This document shows positions 52,231 through 62,543 of a DNA stretch of 64,000 nt, piece by piece. The stretch is taken from assembly GCA_963827585.1 (NCBI GenBank), contig CAWHCK010000047.1, positions 1-64,000 on the forward strand, in the 5' to 3' direction. A program made the position numbers and the translations under genes. Position 1 is the stretch's first letter. Every line of letters starts with the position of its first letter. The DNA is from VAZQ01 sp963827585. GTDB lineage: Bacteria > Pseudomonadota > Alphaproteobacteria > Rhizobiales > Xanthobacteraceae. The notes beneath the pieces are model-generated. The model worked only from the letters and a program-made list of their open reading frames with translations, made no database searches and had not been told where the DNA came from.

Positions 52231-52315
52231 GCGCTGCGCCTTTCGCCAAAGCGTCACGGCGCAGCTTGGGCGACTGCGTCAAGATCTGTGCAAGGTCCAC
52301 CAGCCCGGTTCCGTG

Positions 52316-53010
52316 TCAGGACAGGCAAGCCTGCAGGAACGCGACGAGCTGCGGCGAGGCGATCACGTTGCCGCCGGATTGGCCGCCGGCTCCTTGCGAT
52401 GCATGAAGCCGTGCTCGGCGTCCGGATAGTATTGCCAGATCGTCGGCGCCGTTCGCTTGCGCAGCGTCTCCTCGAGCGCCGCATAGGTCTCCACGCTGGC
52501 GACGTGGTCGTGGCCGGGCTGGATCACCGCAACCGGGCAGCGGATATCGGCGGCAAGCGCGACCGCATCCTGCTCCTGGTTGGGAAGCCGCGGGCTTTCG
52601 ATCGACGGATAGACCGCGCCGCATGCCTTGATCCGCGTGTCCCACGCGGCAGTCATCAGCGCATAGCGGCCGCCGAGACAAAATCCCAGAACGCCGACGG
52701 AGGCGAGCTCGAGCTCGCCCGCCATGTAGTCGATCCAGGTCTTGACCACGCGCTCCGTCCCGCCGTCGCTGAGCTTGCGGGCGCGTGCCTTCGATTCCTC
52801 GTAGTCGGTCGTCAGCGGCATGCCGTCGTAGATGTCCCACACCGCCGCCGCGAGGCCTGAGCGGGCGAGCGTCTCGGCATAGCCGCGGACGAAGGCATTG
52901 ACGCCGAAGATCGTCGGCAGGATGACGACGCCGGCCTTGGTGGGCGCGTCGGGTTGCGCCAGGAAGCCGCACAGGCCGGCGCGCTTGATGTCCTGGGATC
53001 TGGGCGACAC
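52316..53010 (-). CDS. Dienelactone hydrolase family protein, with 3' frameshift
   Basis: About 231 residues with the dienelactone hydrolase fold: AGVVILPTIFGVNAFVRGYAETLARSG, catalytic Cys in VLGFCLGGRYALM (GxCxGG), acid at CPVAVIQPGHDHV and His in DAEHGFMH. The GTG start at 53010 follows GGGAGGATT. Close to the end, near 52370, one base appears to be missing; restoring it continues ANPAA-NVIASPQLVAFLQACLS and the stop at 52316. Without correction it stops at 52363, probably still functional. Next to an LLM-type oxidoreductase gene, 41 bases downstream of it. Confidence 0.8.
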
Positions 53011-53051
53011 GGAAATCCTCCCTTGCGTTTGGTTTCTGTCGAGCGGCCGCG

Positions 53052-54158
53052 CTATTCCGCGGCCAGCGGCTTGCCGAGCGCGGCATTGACCGCGGGCATC
53101 ACCTTCTCGGCCATCAGCTCCATGGACTTGCGGCCGAGCCGCGGATCCGCCCAGTCCTTGCCGCAGTAGAGCAGCGTGCCGAAGTCGCCGATCTTGTCGT
53201 GCAGCTCGAGGATGCGGTCGACGACGCGGTTCACGCTCCCGCGGATCACGATGTTGTCGAAGATGTAGTCGAAGGTGATGTCCTCGTCCGGCATGTCTGC
53301 GTTCGGCTTGAAGGAGATCATGCGCCTTGCCTTCTTCAGCTTGGCGGTGAGCTGGCTCATGTAGAACCGGTAGGGGCTTGCCGGATCGTCGCCGCCATAG
53401 GCCCGCGCCACCTTGTCGTCCTCGGCGACGAAGATCGAGCGCGCCACCCGCCAGTTCGCGCGCTCCGCCTTGTGCCCGCCCTCGGCGCAGCCCGTGGCGT
53501 AGTTGGCCCATTGGCTGGTGAGACAGTTGGGATGCAGGAAGTGCGACGAGATCGGCCACCAGCCGCGGCGGCCGAGCGCGATCAGGCCCTTGGAGTCCGG
53601 GTCGGTCGCCGTGCCGGCAATGGGAGGATGCGGCTTCTGGTACGGCTTCACGATGTCGCCGAGCCCGATCTCGGGCCACAGCGTCTTGACCGTCGAGATG
53701 GTCCAGTATTTTCCCTTGCGGTCGATCGGCGCCGTCCCCGCCCACAGCGCGAGGATGTGATCGATCGCCTCCGCGAGCATGGCGTTGCGATCGGCGTCGA
53801 GCAGGCCGAGCGCCTCGGCGTCGGTGCGCAGCACGCCGGCGCCGATGCCGAGGATGAACCGGCCTTCGAGCAGGTTGTCGAGCATCGCCGCGTTCGAGGC
53901 CACCACCACGGGATGGCTGTGCGGCAGATTCACCACCGCGGTGCCGAGCTTCATCCGCGAAGTCACGCCGAGCAGGGTGGCGATGAACATCATGCTGTTG
54001 GGAATGTTCTCGGCCAGGTCGGTGAGGTGCTCGCCGCAATAGCCTTCGCTGTATCCGAGCCGGTCGGCGAGAATGAAGGCCTCGCGGTCCTCCTTCAGCG
54101 TCTCGACGTAGCTTCGGGCCGGGGGATGCACCGGCATCGTGAAATAGCCGAGCTTCAT
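53052..54158 (-). CDS. LLM-class flavin-dependent oxidoreductase (luciferase-like)
   Basis: The 368-residue bacterial-luciferase-like protein has MKLGYFTMPVHPPARSYVETLKED, LGYSEGYCGEHLTDLAE, MKLGTAVVNLPHSHPVVVASNAAMLDNLLEGRFILGIGAGVL and KPYQKPHPPIAGTATDPDS. FMN/F420-dependent monooxygenases of this type oxidise small organics. Signatures are intact. Same orientation as the dienelactone hydrolase; divergent from the HpaB-like gene at 54306, so a shared control region of 147 bases lies between. Confidence 0.85.
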   Translation of the reverse strand: MKLGYFTMPVHPPARSYVETLKEDREAFILADRLGYSEGYCGEHLTDLAENIPNSMMFIATLLGVTSRMKLGTAVVNLPHSHPVVVASNAAMLDNLLEGRFILGIGAGVLRTDAEALGLLDADRNAMLAEAIDHILALWAGTAPIDRKGKYWTISTVKTLWPEIGLGDIVKPYQKPHPPIAGTATDPDSKGLIALGRRGWWPISSHFLHPNCLTSQWANYATGCAEGGHKAERANWRVARSIFVAEDDKVARAYGGDDPASPYRFYMSQLTAKLKKARRMISFKPNADMPDEDITFDYIFDNIVIRGSVNRVVDRILELHDKIGDFGTLLYCGKDWADPRLGRKSMELMAEKVMPAVNAALGKPLAAE

Positions 54159-54305
54159 GCGTGTCTCCGCGGCGCCCCGGTCGCATCGGCGGCGCCGCAT
54201 TGTTGTCTCGCGGGTCCTTTTGCACAAGAGCCTGCCTGGCTTCGCGCGTGTTGCGAGAGCGGACAAGGACGCGTAGGAGCGTCTCGCGGAGCACGGGAGT
54301 TTCGG

Positions 54306-55748
54306 ATGGCAACGCGTAACGGACGCGAGTTCATCGAGGGGTTGCGGCGCAATCCCAGAGAGGTGTGGGTCGCGGGCCGCCGCGTGGACGACGTCACGAC
54401 CGACCCGGTCTTCCGGCGGCCCGTGCAGTCGATCGCGGAGCTTTACGATCTGCAGTCGCGGCCGGAGCACCGCGAGGTCATGACCTATGCCTGCGATGGC
54501 GGGGTTGCCGGCACGTCGTTCATGATCCCGCGCAGCCATGCCGATATCGTCAAGCGCCGCGAGGCGATGAAGATCTGGGCCGATGCCACCTTCGGCATGG
54601 TCGGCCGCTCGCCCGACTATCTCAACACCGTGCTGATGACCTGGGCGGAGGGCGCTGACTTCTTTGGCCAGCGCGGCGAGCGGTTTGCGGAGAACGTCAG
54701 GGCCTATTACGACCATTGCCGCGACCGCGACCTGTTCCTCACCCACGCCATCGTCAATCCGCCGAGCGACCGCTCGAAAGGGTCGCACCAGCAGGACAGT
54801 GCCTTTACCCATCTCGGCGTCGTCGAGGAGACCAAGGACGGCCTGATCGTGCGCGGCGCCAAGATGCTGGCGACCCATGGTCCCACCGCCGATGAGCTGC
54901 TGATCTATCCTCAGCCCGGCATCCGCGAGGGCGAGGAGCGCTACGTGCTCGCCTTCGGCATCCCCACCTCGACGGCGGGGCTGCGCTTCATCTGCCGCGA
55001 GCCGTTCGACACCGGCGAGCAGTCGGAATGGGATCACCCGCTCGGGGCGCGCTTCGAGGAGCCCGACGCGGTCTGCGTGTTCGACGACGTGCTGATCCCG
55101 TGGGAGCGCGTCTTCCTCTACGACGACGTCAAGATGGGCAACGCCCTGTTCGCGCAGGCGAGCATCCGCAACCACACCGGCCACCAGACCGCCATCCGCG
55201 GCCTCGCGAAATGCCAGCTCGTGACCGGGGTTGCGATCGCGATGACACGGGCGGTCAAGAGCGACGCGTTCCTGCACGTGCAGGAGCAGCTCGGCGAGCT
55301 CTTGGGCTACCTGCAGCTGATCGAGGGCGCGATCCTGATGGCCGAGCGCAACGCCGAGCCGACCGGCCGCGGCGCGCTGCGCCCCGCCTATGCGCCGCTG
55401 CAGGCGCTGCGCTATCACCTGCCGCGCATGTACGAGCGCATGGTGCAGGTCACGCAGGTTCTCGGCGCCGGCGGCCTGCTGATCAATCCCATGGAGGTCG
55501 ACCTTCGCTCCGAGATCGGCTCCGACATCGAGCGCTACTACCGCGGCGCAGGCGTCGAGGCGCGCGAGCGCATCCACCTCTATAAGCTCGCCTGGGACGT
55601 CACCGGCACGCAGTTCGGCCAGCGCATGCTGCAATACGAGCGCTACTATGCCGGCGATCCGGTGCGGGTCGGCGCCGCCTATTACCTCGACCACGACGTC
55701 TCGCAGCTCCTGGCGCAGGTCGAGCGCGCGCTCAAGGGGACTTCGTAG
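54306..55748 (+). CDS. HpaB-family 4-hydroxyphenylacetate 3-monooxygenase oxygenase component
   Basis: The 480-residue flavin-dependent oxygenase has the HpaB/acyl-CoA-dehydrogenase fold: REVWVAGRRVDDVTTDPVFRRPVQSIAELYDLQ, FHITHAIVNPPSDRSKG-like, DGLIVRGAKMLATHGPTADELLIYP, VCVFDDVLIPWERVFLYDD, and TGTQFGQRMLQYERYYAGDP. It uses reduced FAD from a separate reductase, not seen nearby. Probably hydroxylates a phenolic compound. GGGAG precedes ATG 54306. Confidence 0.85.
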   Translation: MATRNGREFIEGLRRNPREVWVAGRRVDDVTTDPVFRRPVQSIAELYDLQSRPEHREVMTYACDGGVAGTSFMIPRSHADIVKRREAMKIWADATFGMVGRSPDYLNTVLMTWAEGADFFGQRGERFAENVRAYYDHCRDRDLFLTHAIVNPPSDRSKGSHQQDSAFTHLGVVEETKDGLIVRGAKMLATHGPTADELLIYPQPGIREGEERYVLAFGIPTSTAGLRFICREPFDTGEQSEWDHPLGARFEEPDAVCVFDDVLIPWERVFLYDDVKMGNALFAQASIRNHTGHQTAIRGLAKCQLVTGVAIAMTRAVKSDAFLHVQEQLGELLGYLQLIEGAILMAERNAEPTGRGALRPAYAPLQALRYHLPRMYERMVQVTQVLGAGGLLINPMEVDLRSEIGSDIERYYRGAGVEARERIHLYKLAWDVTGTQFGQRMLQYERYYAGDPVRVGAAYYLDHDVSQLLAQVERALKGTS

Positions 55749-55814
55749 GCCCAGGCAAATTGAGTCCAGGACCGGGCAAGCGTAGATTGCGCCGCCACGA
55801 AAGGGAGCGGCCGC

Positions 55815-56717
55815 ATGTCGAGAAGAGAAATCCTCAACCGTATCCGGAAGTACGTCGACCCGTTCCGCATCACCAAGGGCAAGGGCTTCCGGCTGAAGGA
55901 CTTCGATCCCGGTGACACCTGCGGCCTCGAGTTGGACAAGGGCGAGGCTGCGGAGCTCCTGCAACGCGGCACCGCGTGGCTGGCGGAGGAGCAGGACATG
56001 CTCTACGCCCAGGACCGCTGGTCCTTGCTGCTCGTCTTCCAGGCGATGGACGCGGCCGGCAAGGACAGCACGATCAAGCACGTCATGTCGGGCATCAATC
56101 CCCAGGGCTGCCAGGTGTCCTCGTTCAAGCAGCCCTCGACGGAGGAGCTCGATCACGACTTCATGTGGCGCTACGTCAGACACCTGCCCGAGCGCGGGCG
56201 CATCGGCATCTTCAACCGTTCCTATTACGAGGAAGTCCTCGTCGTACGTGTGCACCCCGAGATCCTCAAGGGGCAGAAGCTGCCGAAACCGGTGGTCGGC
56301 AAGGAGATCTGGGATGAGCGGCTCGCCGACATCGCGCATTTCGAGGACTACGCCACCCGCCAGGGGACGAAAATCCTGAAGTTCTTCCTTAACGTGTCGC
56401 GCAAGGAACAGAAGAAGCGCTTCTGGACGCGCCTCGACGAGCCCGAGAAGAACTGGAAGTTCTCGGCGTCCGACGTGCGCGAACGCGAGTTCTGGAACGA
56501 TTACATGCACGCGTTCGAGGACGCGATCCGGGCAACGGCGTCGAAGCACGCGCCGTGGTTCGTCGTGCCTGCCGACAACAAGTGGTTCACCCGGCTACTG
56601 GTCGCCGCGGCGATCGTCGAGGCAGTCGAGGACCTCGATCTCACCTACCCGAAGGTCGACGCGGCGAAGAAGAAAGAGCTCGCGGCCGCGCGGGCGGCAC
56701 TGTCGCGCGAGCGGTAG
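55815..56717 (+). CDS. ppk2: Polyphosphate kinase 2 family protein
   Basis: The 300-residue protein has the PPK2 fold: LLLVFQAMDAAGKDSTIKHVMSG (Walker A), GCQVSSFKQPSTEELDHDFMWR, RGRIGIFNRSYYEEVLVVRVHPEIL (lid and Walker B), LKFFLNVSRKEQKKRFWTRLDEPEKNWKFS. It phosphorylates nucleotides with polyphosphate (PPK2 class I-like length). Follows HpaB-like by 66 bases with its own ATG at 55815 after GGGAG. Confidence 0.9.
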   Translation: MSRREILNRIRKYVDPFRITKGKGFRLKDFDPGDTCGLELDKGEAAELLQRGTAWLAEEQDMLYAQDRWSLLLVFQAMDAAGKDSTIKHVMSGINPQGCQVSSFKQPSTEELDHDFMWRYVRHLPERGRIGIFNRSYYEEVLVVRVHPEILKGQKLPKPVVGKEIWDERLADIAHFEDYATRQGTKILKFFLNVSRKEQKKRFWTRLDEPEKNWKFSASDVREREFWNDYMHAFEDAIRATASKHAPWFVVPADNKWFTRLLVAAAIVEAVEDLDLTYPKVDAAKKKELAAARAALSRER

Positions 56718-56732
56718 CCGGAGCGACAGCTC

Positions 56733-58412
56733 TCATCGCTCTACACCTGGCCCGGGCGCGCCACCGCGCGCCGCCGCGATGGCGTCGTGGAGCGTCGTGA
56801 AAATCCGTGCCTCGCCGATCGCGGCGGTGATGCCGTGCCGGTCCATGTCGGACCGCAGGTAGGGGCTGACGCGCGCGAACATCATGCCCACCTTTTGGCC
56901 CGCCAGATCGTCGAGCAGCTCGCGTATGGACCGCGCGGCGGAGTAGTCGAGATCCGTGATCGCATCCGCCTCGACGATGAACCAGCGGACCGGCGTCGGC
57001 GCGTGCTCCACCAGGGTGCGTACTTCGTCGGTGAAGCGGCGATCGTTCGCATAAAACAGATCCGCGCCAAAACGGTAGATGACGAGGCCTGGCTCGGTCT
57101 GTGCACCAGGCGTCGCCGGCACCGGCGTCAACTGGCCGGCGGCGTCCGGCGCAAGCACCATCGTGTGCGGGCGATAGCTGTGGCGCACGTGCCTGAAAAG
57201 CGACAAGGCGATTGCCAGCAGGATGCCCTGCTCGACGCCGACCGCCACGACCACCGCGGCGGTGAGGACGGCAAGATAGAACTCGCCCGGACTTTCGCGG
57301 CGGATGTCACGCAGGCCGGTCGTGTCGATCATCCCCACCGCGATCGTGAACACGATGGCAGCCAACACGCTGCGCGGCAGGTACTGCAGCGGGCCGGTAA
57401 GGGCCAGCAGCACCAGCAGCACGATGCCTGCAAATACCAGTTGTGCGAGCTGGCTGCGCGCGCCCGCGCGATCCGCCATGGCGGTTTGCGTGGGGCTGCC
57501 GTTGACCACGAACGTCCCGCTCACGGCGGCGGCGGCATTCGCGGCCGACAGCCCGAGGATGTCCGCGTCCTCGTCGACCCGCTCGCGATAACGCTGCGCG
57601 AATGCGCGCGATGTCGCGGCGCTTTGAGCAATGATCATCACGAAGCAAGAAGCGGCAACCGGCAGCAGCGCCAGGGCTTCGCTCCAGGTCACCTCGGGTA
57701 ACCCGATCGCCGGCAGCCCGCCGGGAACCGGACCGATGACTGCTATGCCCCGCTCGGCGAAGCCGAACGCAGCGCTCGCCGCGATCGTCCCCACCACCGC
57801 GATCAGCGCAACAGGCAGGCGCGGGGCAACACGGTTGCCGAGCAGGATGCTTCCCGCCACGAGCGCGGACAGACACAACGTCGGAATATTGAGCTGCGGC
57901 AGGCCCTGCAAGACCTCCCATAGCTGAACGAGCGTGCGGTGCGACTGCATCGCGATACCGAGCATGTCGCCGAGCATCGCAATGCCGACCTGAAACCCGA
58001 CACCGGTGAGAAACCCGACCAATACCGTGCGAGAGAGGAAATCGGCGAGGAATCCGAGCTTCAAGATCCGCGCCACCAGCAGAAATACGGCGGTCAGCAG
58101 CGCCACCATGCCGACGAGCGCCATGTACTTCTCGCTGGCGGGCGCCGCCATGGTGGACAGCGAACTGGAGAAGATGGCCGCTGTGGCGGAGTCGGCCGCC
58201 ACGACCAGATGGCGGGAGGAACCGAAGACCGCGAACGCAACGAGCGGCAGCAGCACTGTGTAAAGCCCGGTGACGACCGGCGTGCCCGCGATCCGTGTAT
58301 AGCCGAGCACCTGCGGGATGTTCATCGACGCGAGCGTCACCCCCGCCAGGACGTCGCGCACCGCTGCGCTGCGGCTGAAAGGCCGAAGGCCCTCAAAAAG
58401 GCTTAGTCGCAT
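56733..58412 (-). CDS. SulP-family anion transporter with STAS domain
   Basis: The 559-residue transporter has the SulP membrane domain (NIPQVLGYTRIAGTPVVTGLYTVLLPLVAFAVFGSSRHLVVAADSATAAIF, PTQTAMADRAGARSQLA) with 12-14 helices to about residue 420, and a C-terminal STAS domain (VRWFIVEADAITDLDYSAARSIRELLDDL). It likely imports sulfate, bicarbonate or another anion. ATG 58412 (MRLSLFEGLRPFSRSAAVRDVLAGVT) is preferred; the frame continues upstream into the palindromic element at 58422. Confidence 0.9.
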   Translation of the reverse strand: MRLSLFEGLRPFSRSAAVRDVLAGVTLASMNIPQVLGYTRIAGTPVVTGLYTVLLPLVAFAVFGSSRHLVVAADSATAAIFSSSLSTMAAPASEKYMALVGMVALLTAVFLLVARILKLGFLADFLSRTVLVGFLTGVGFQVGIAMLGDMLGIAMQSHRTLVQLWEVLQGLPQLNIPTLCLSALVAGSILLGNRVAPRLPVALIAVVGTIAASAAFGFAERGIAVIGPVPGGLPAIGLPEVTWSEALALLPVAASCFVMIIAQSAATSRAFAQRYRERVDEDADILGLSAANAAAAVSGTFVVNGSPTQTAMADRAGARSQLAQLVFAGIVLLVLLALTGPLQYLPRSVLAAIVFTIAVGMIDTTGLRDIRRESPGEFYLAVLTAAVVVAVGVEQGILLAIALSLFRHVRHSYRPHTMVLAPDAAGQLTPVPATPGAQTEPGLVIYRFGADLFYANDRRFTDEVRTLVEHAPTPVRWFIVEADAITDLDYSAARSIRELLDDLAGQKVGMMFARVSPYLRSDMDRHGITAAIGEARIFTTLHDAIAAARGGAPGPGVER

Positions 58413-58421
58413 CGCTGACCC

Positions 58422-58473
58422 TAGCGCATGTTCCGGAAAAGTGGGCAACCGGTTTTCCGATTAGAACATGCGC
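58422..58473. repeat. Dispersed palindromic element, copy C
   Basis: TAGCGCATGTTCCGGAAAAG, GGCAACCGGTTTTCCG, ATTAGAACATGCGC: diverged copy of the family at 35204 and 35451, with arms GCGCATGTTC and GAACATGCGC. Placed 10 bases upstream of the SulP start. Confidence 0.7.
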
Positions 58474-58589
58474 AAATCGAAGAATCTGGTGAGCCCAAAC
58501 GCGTGTCGAAGCTGCGCGCACAGTCATTGCCGACGGCACCGTGCAGTTTTGCCTCAGAAGCGCTCCCGTGGCCAGCCGCATTCGGTTCT

Positions 58590-59789
58590 TCAGCTTCCAA
58601 AGATCACGCGGCGGAAACGGTTCAGTGCGAAGGCGAAGTAGACGCTGCCGATCGCCGCGATCGCGAGGAGCAGCGGCCAGACGATCGCAAGATCGGCACC
58701 GCGAAACAGAACAGCCTGCGAGAAGGCGACGAAATGCGGCGTCGGGCAAGTGATCCGCATCACATATTGCAGCCAAACCGGCATGCTCTCCATCGGCGTG
58801 GCGGTGCCGGACAGAAGCTGCATCACGAGGAGGACAGGAATGGCGAGCAACGCAAACTGCCCCATGGTGGTCGTTTGCGTGGCGAGCAGGATGCCGAGCG
58901 CGGCGACCGAGAACGCATAGAGCGTGGCCCCCGCGAGAAAGAGGGTCAGCGAGCCCGCGACTGGAACCTGGAGCAGCAACTCGACGACGAGAGCGAGCGA
59001 CAAGCCGGCGGCGATCAGGATAACGAGGCCGTTGGCGATGATCTTCGAAAGCATGATCTCCGCCGGCACCACCGGCATGACGAGCAAATGCTCGACTGTG
59101 CCCTGCTCACGCTCCCGGATGAGCGCCGCGCCGGTCAGGATCACAGTGAGCATGGTGACGTTGTTGACGACCTGCATGACGGACGAGAACCAGCTCGAAT
59201 AGAGGTTCGGATTGAACTTGGCGCGGATCACGACATTGACCGGCGTGCTCAACGTCCCTTCGCGGCCGGCCTGGAACTTGGCCACCTCCTGCACGATGAT
59301 GCTCTGGATATAGACGGCGCCGTTGCCGGCCTGCGCCATCGCCGTGGCGTCGACGTTCAACTGCAGGGACGTCTGCCGGCCGGCCAGCAGGTCCGACTGG
59401 AACCGGGGCGGGATTTCCAGGACGAAGATCAGGCGCCCGTCGTCCATGTTGGCGTCGATCTCGTTCGCTGTAATGAGAACGGCGCGCTTGAAGAGCGGCG
59501 GGTTGAGCGCGTCCAGCAGGCGGTGGGATAGGTCGGAGCGATCCTCGTCGACGACGCCGACCGTCAGATCTCTCGCTTCCGTCGAGGCGCCGGTCGCAAC
59601 CGTATAGACCGCAGCGGTGAAGGTATAGGCGACGAGAAGCAGCATCATCGGGTCGGCTCGGATGCTTCGCAGCTCTTTCACGGCCAGACGATAGACATTA
59701 ACGAGATGGGTGAGCAGCCCCTCTCTCCTCCCATGTTCTTGCGCCGCGCCTTCTTGCGCCGCGTCCTGGCTCGAGGTTGCGGGAGGCAT
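58590..59789 (-). CDS. ABC-2 type permease (YhhJ-like)
   Basis: The 399-residue protein has one N-terminal membrane helix, a periplasmic domain (about 60-210) and five C-terminal helices, the ABC2_membrane_3 layout (IREREQGTVEHLLVMPVVPAEIMLSKIIANGLVILIAAGLSLALVVE). It is the second permease of a yhiI-rbbA-yhhJ-type operon. ATG 59789 follows AGGAGACGTGAG and overlaps the previous stop region. Exports a substrate such as a drug or cell-envelope compound; not known. Confidence 0.8.
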   Translation of the reverse strand: MPPATSSQDAAQEGAAQEHGRREGLLTHLVNVYRLAVKELRSIRADPMMLLLVAYTFTAAVYTVATGASTEARDLTVGVVDEDRSDLSHRLLDALNPPLFKRAVLITANEIDANMDDGRLIFVLEIPPRFQSDLLAGRQTSLQLNVDATAMAQAGNGAVYIQSIIVQEVAKFQAGREGTLSTPVNVVIRAKFNPNLYSSWFSSVMQVVNNVTMLTVILTGAALIREREQGTVEHLLVMPVVPAEIMLSKIIANGLVILIAAGLSLALVVELLLQVPVAGSLTLFLAGATLYAFSVAALGILLATQTTTMGQFALLAIPVLLVMQLLSGTATPMESMPVWLQYVMRITCPTPHFVAFSQAVLFRGADLAIVWPLLLAIAAIGSVYFAFALNRFRRVIFGS

Positions 59790-59790
59790 C

Positions 59791-62543
59791 TCACGTCTCC
59801 TGCTTGCGCAGGATGAGCTGCGCGGCGACGAGGAAGAGGAGGAAAAAGCCCGCGAGCATGAGCAGGTTGAACCAAAGCTCATCGAAGCCCAGCCCCTTCG
59901 TGAAGGCGCCGACGCTGATCGGCTGGTACCAGGCCGGCGGAAAGCTCAAGCCAAACAACCGCCCGCCGCCGGACAGCGAGGATACCGGCACCAGCAGGCC
60001 CGAGAAGTTCACGGCCGGAATGATCGCCAGGACGGTGGTCGCGAACACCGCCGCGACCTGCGTGCGCGTGAAGGTCGACACAAGCTGCCCGAAGCCCGTC
60101 GTTGCCGACACATAGAGTAAGGTGCCGACCACCAGCATCGCCAGGGATCCCTTGACCGGCACGTCGAACAGAAAGACGGCGAGGATCACCAGCAGCACGA
60201 AGCTGATCATCGCCACCGCGATGTAAGGCAGCTGCTTGCCGAACAGGAACTCGAACTTCGTGATCGGGGTCGAATGGAAGTTGGCGATCGAGCCGGTCTC
60301 CTTCTCGCGCACCACGCCGATGGTGGACATGATGGCCGGGATCAACATCAGCATCAGCATGATCACGCTCGGCACCATCGCGTTGACGCTCTTGAAGGAC
60401 TGATTGTAGCGAAAGCGCGTCTCGATATTGACGGCGCTCGCGGCTTTGCTGCTTGCGGCATGTTGCGCGATCAGTTCCTTTGTATATTGCGTGGCGAGTG
60501 CCGTCACATAACCCTTCGTCGTCTCGCCGCGGAACGGCATGCTGCCGTCGACCCACACGGCGACCTCGGGCACGCGGCCGGTCTGAAGGTCGCGGCCGAA
60601 GGCGGGCGGGACCTCGACGGCGACCTGGAGGTCGCCGCTGCGGAACCGGCGGTCGAGTTCCTCGCTTGAGGTGATCGGCGGCGGTCTCTCGTCGAAGTAG
60701 CGCGGGACCGACGAGAACGCCTCGATCAAAGTCCGGCTCTCGGGCGTTCGATCCTGGTCGAAAGCGCCGAAGCGCAGATTCTCGACATCGAGCGAGATAC
60801 CGTAGCCGAAGGCGATCATGAGGATGAGCGGCCCGAAGGCGGCAAACGCCAGCCGGATCGGGTCGCGCAGCAGCTCCATCGTCTCGCGTCGCGCATAGGC
60901 CCACAACCGGCCGGGATCGAAGCGGCGGGTGCCGTGCGGTTTCTGCTCCGCCGATGGCGTCGCTGCACCTTCTGCAGGCGGCGGAACTTTCTCGGTGCGC
61001 TTGATCCCGGCCGCTTCCGCCAGATAGGAGATGAAGGCGTCTTCCAGGGACGAGCTTCCGCGCTTGCGCACCAGCTCTTGCGGTGCTCCGACCGCCAGCA
61101 CCTTGCCGGCATGCATCAACGAGATGCGGTCGCAGCGGTCGGCCTCGTTCATGAAGTGGGTCGAAAGGAAGATGGTGACGCCGTCGTCGCGAGACAGGTC
61201 GATGAGCGTGCGCCAGAACGCGTCGCGGGCGACCGGGTCCACCCCCGAGGTCGGCTCGTCGAGGATGAGCATGGCCGGGCGGTGCAACACCGCGACGGCG
61301 AGTTGCAGCCGCTGCTTTATGCCAAGCGGCAGGCTCTCGGGGCGCTCGTCGGCGACGCTCGCCAGATCGTAACGCTGCAGCAGTTCCTTGACGCGGCCGT
61401 CGACCTCGCCCGCCGGCAAATGGTAGAGCTGCTGCGTGGAGCTCGAGATTTTGCCGAACCGTCAGTTCGTTGTAGAGCGAGAACGCCTGCGACATGTAGC
61501 CGACATGGCGGCGCGCCTCCATGTCGTTCGAACCCATGGGAGTGCCGAACAGCTTCGCCGTTCCGCTGGTTGCCGGCAGAAGACCGGTCAGCATTTTCAT
61601 CGTGGTCGACTTGCCGCAGCCGTTCGAGCCGAGGAAGCCGAAGATCTCGCCGCGACCGATGCGGAAGCTCACATGGTCCACGGCCGTGAAATTGCCGAAC
61701 CGACGGGTAAGCCCGTCGGCCTCGATGGCCGGCACGTCGTCATCGTGGGAGGAACGCGGACGCACGACCACCTTCTGGTGCTGCGCGCGCTTGGCTTCCG
61801 GCAACAAGGCGATGAAGCCGTCGTCGAGGGTTCGTCTCGCCCGCCTTTTGCAGGATCTGCGCCGTCGTCCCGGTGGCGATCACCTTGCCGTCGTCCATGG
61901 CGACGAGCCAGTCGAAGCGCGACGCCTCGTCCATGTAGGCGGTCGCCACTATCACGCTCATCTGCGGACGCCGGGCGCGGATGGTGTTGATCAGGTCCCA
62001 GAATTGTCCGCGCGAGAGCGGGTCGACGCCCGTGGTGGGCTCGTCGAGGATGAGCAGGTCGGGATCATGGATCAACGCGCAGCACAGGCTGAGCTTCTGC
62101 TTCATGCCGCCGGAGAGCTTGCCGGCAGGCCGGTTCTCGAAACGGGTCGAGGCTCGTCGCCTTGAACAATTCAGTGATGCGACGCGCGGCGCTCGGCTTG
62201 CGATTGACCGAACAATCGCCCGATGAAAATCGATGTTCTCGAAGCAGCTCAGAGTAGGATAAAGATTGCGGCCGAGGCCCTGCGGCATGTAGGCGATGCG
62301 CGCGATCTGCGCGGTGCGGTGCGCCTTGTCGGCCATGTCGCCGTCAAAGACCGTGACATGGCCTTGCTGAATAATCCGAACGCCCGCGATCAGGGCCAGC
62401 AAAGTCGATTTGCCGACACCGTCCGGACCGATCAAGCCGACCATACGGCTGGCGGGAATCTCGATGCTGACATCGTCGAGCGCAACCGCTTTCCCGTAGC
62501 GATGGGAAACGCGCTCGACCTTGGCGATGACGCTATCTGCCAT
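59791..62543 (-). CDS. RbbA-like fusion: two ABC ATPase domains and ABC-2 permease, several apparent frameshifts
   Basis: Corrected length is about 916 residues, matching E. coli RbbA/YhiH. First ATPase: GPDGVGKST, LSGGMKQK, LLILDEPTTGVDPL. Second ATPase: GSNGCGKST, YMSQAFSLYNELTVRQNLELHA, LPLGIKQRLQLAVA, LILDEPTSGVDP. Permease: TEKVPPP linker, then LILMIAFGYGISLDVENLRFGAFDQDRTPESRTLIEAF and GVVREKETGSIANFHSTPITKFEFLFGKQLPYIAVAMISF. Interruptions are seen near 62225, 62180, 62140 (three within 90 bases), 61828 and 61430, each repairable by removing one base. I therefore suspect sequence errors. Translation is coupled to HlyD upstream (TAATG at 62545-62541). Confidence 0.8.

Noticed and set aside
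53052..56549. 1165-codon minus-strand frame
   Set aside because: Only the last 368 codons (LLM oxidoreductase from ATG 54158) are a real protein; the upstream part is antisense to the HpaB-like and PPK2 genes.
59879..61807. 642-codon ABC protein
   Set aside because: Only the first ~120 residues belong to the second ATPase domain; the rest is out of frame because of an indel near 61430.
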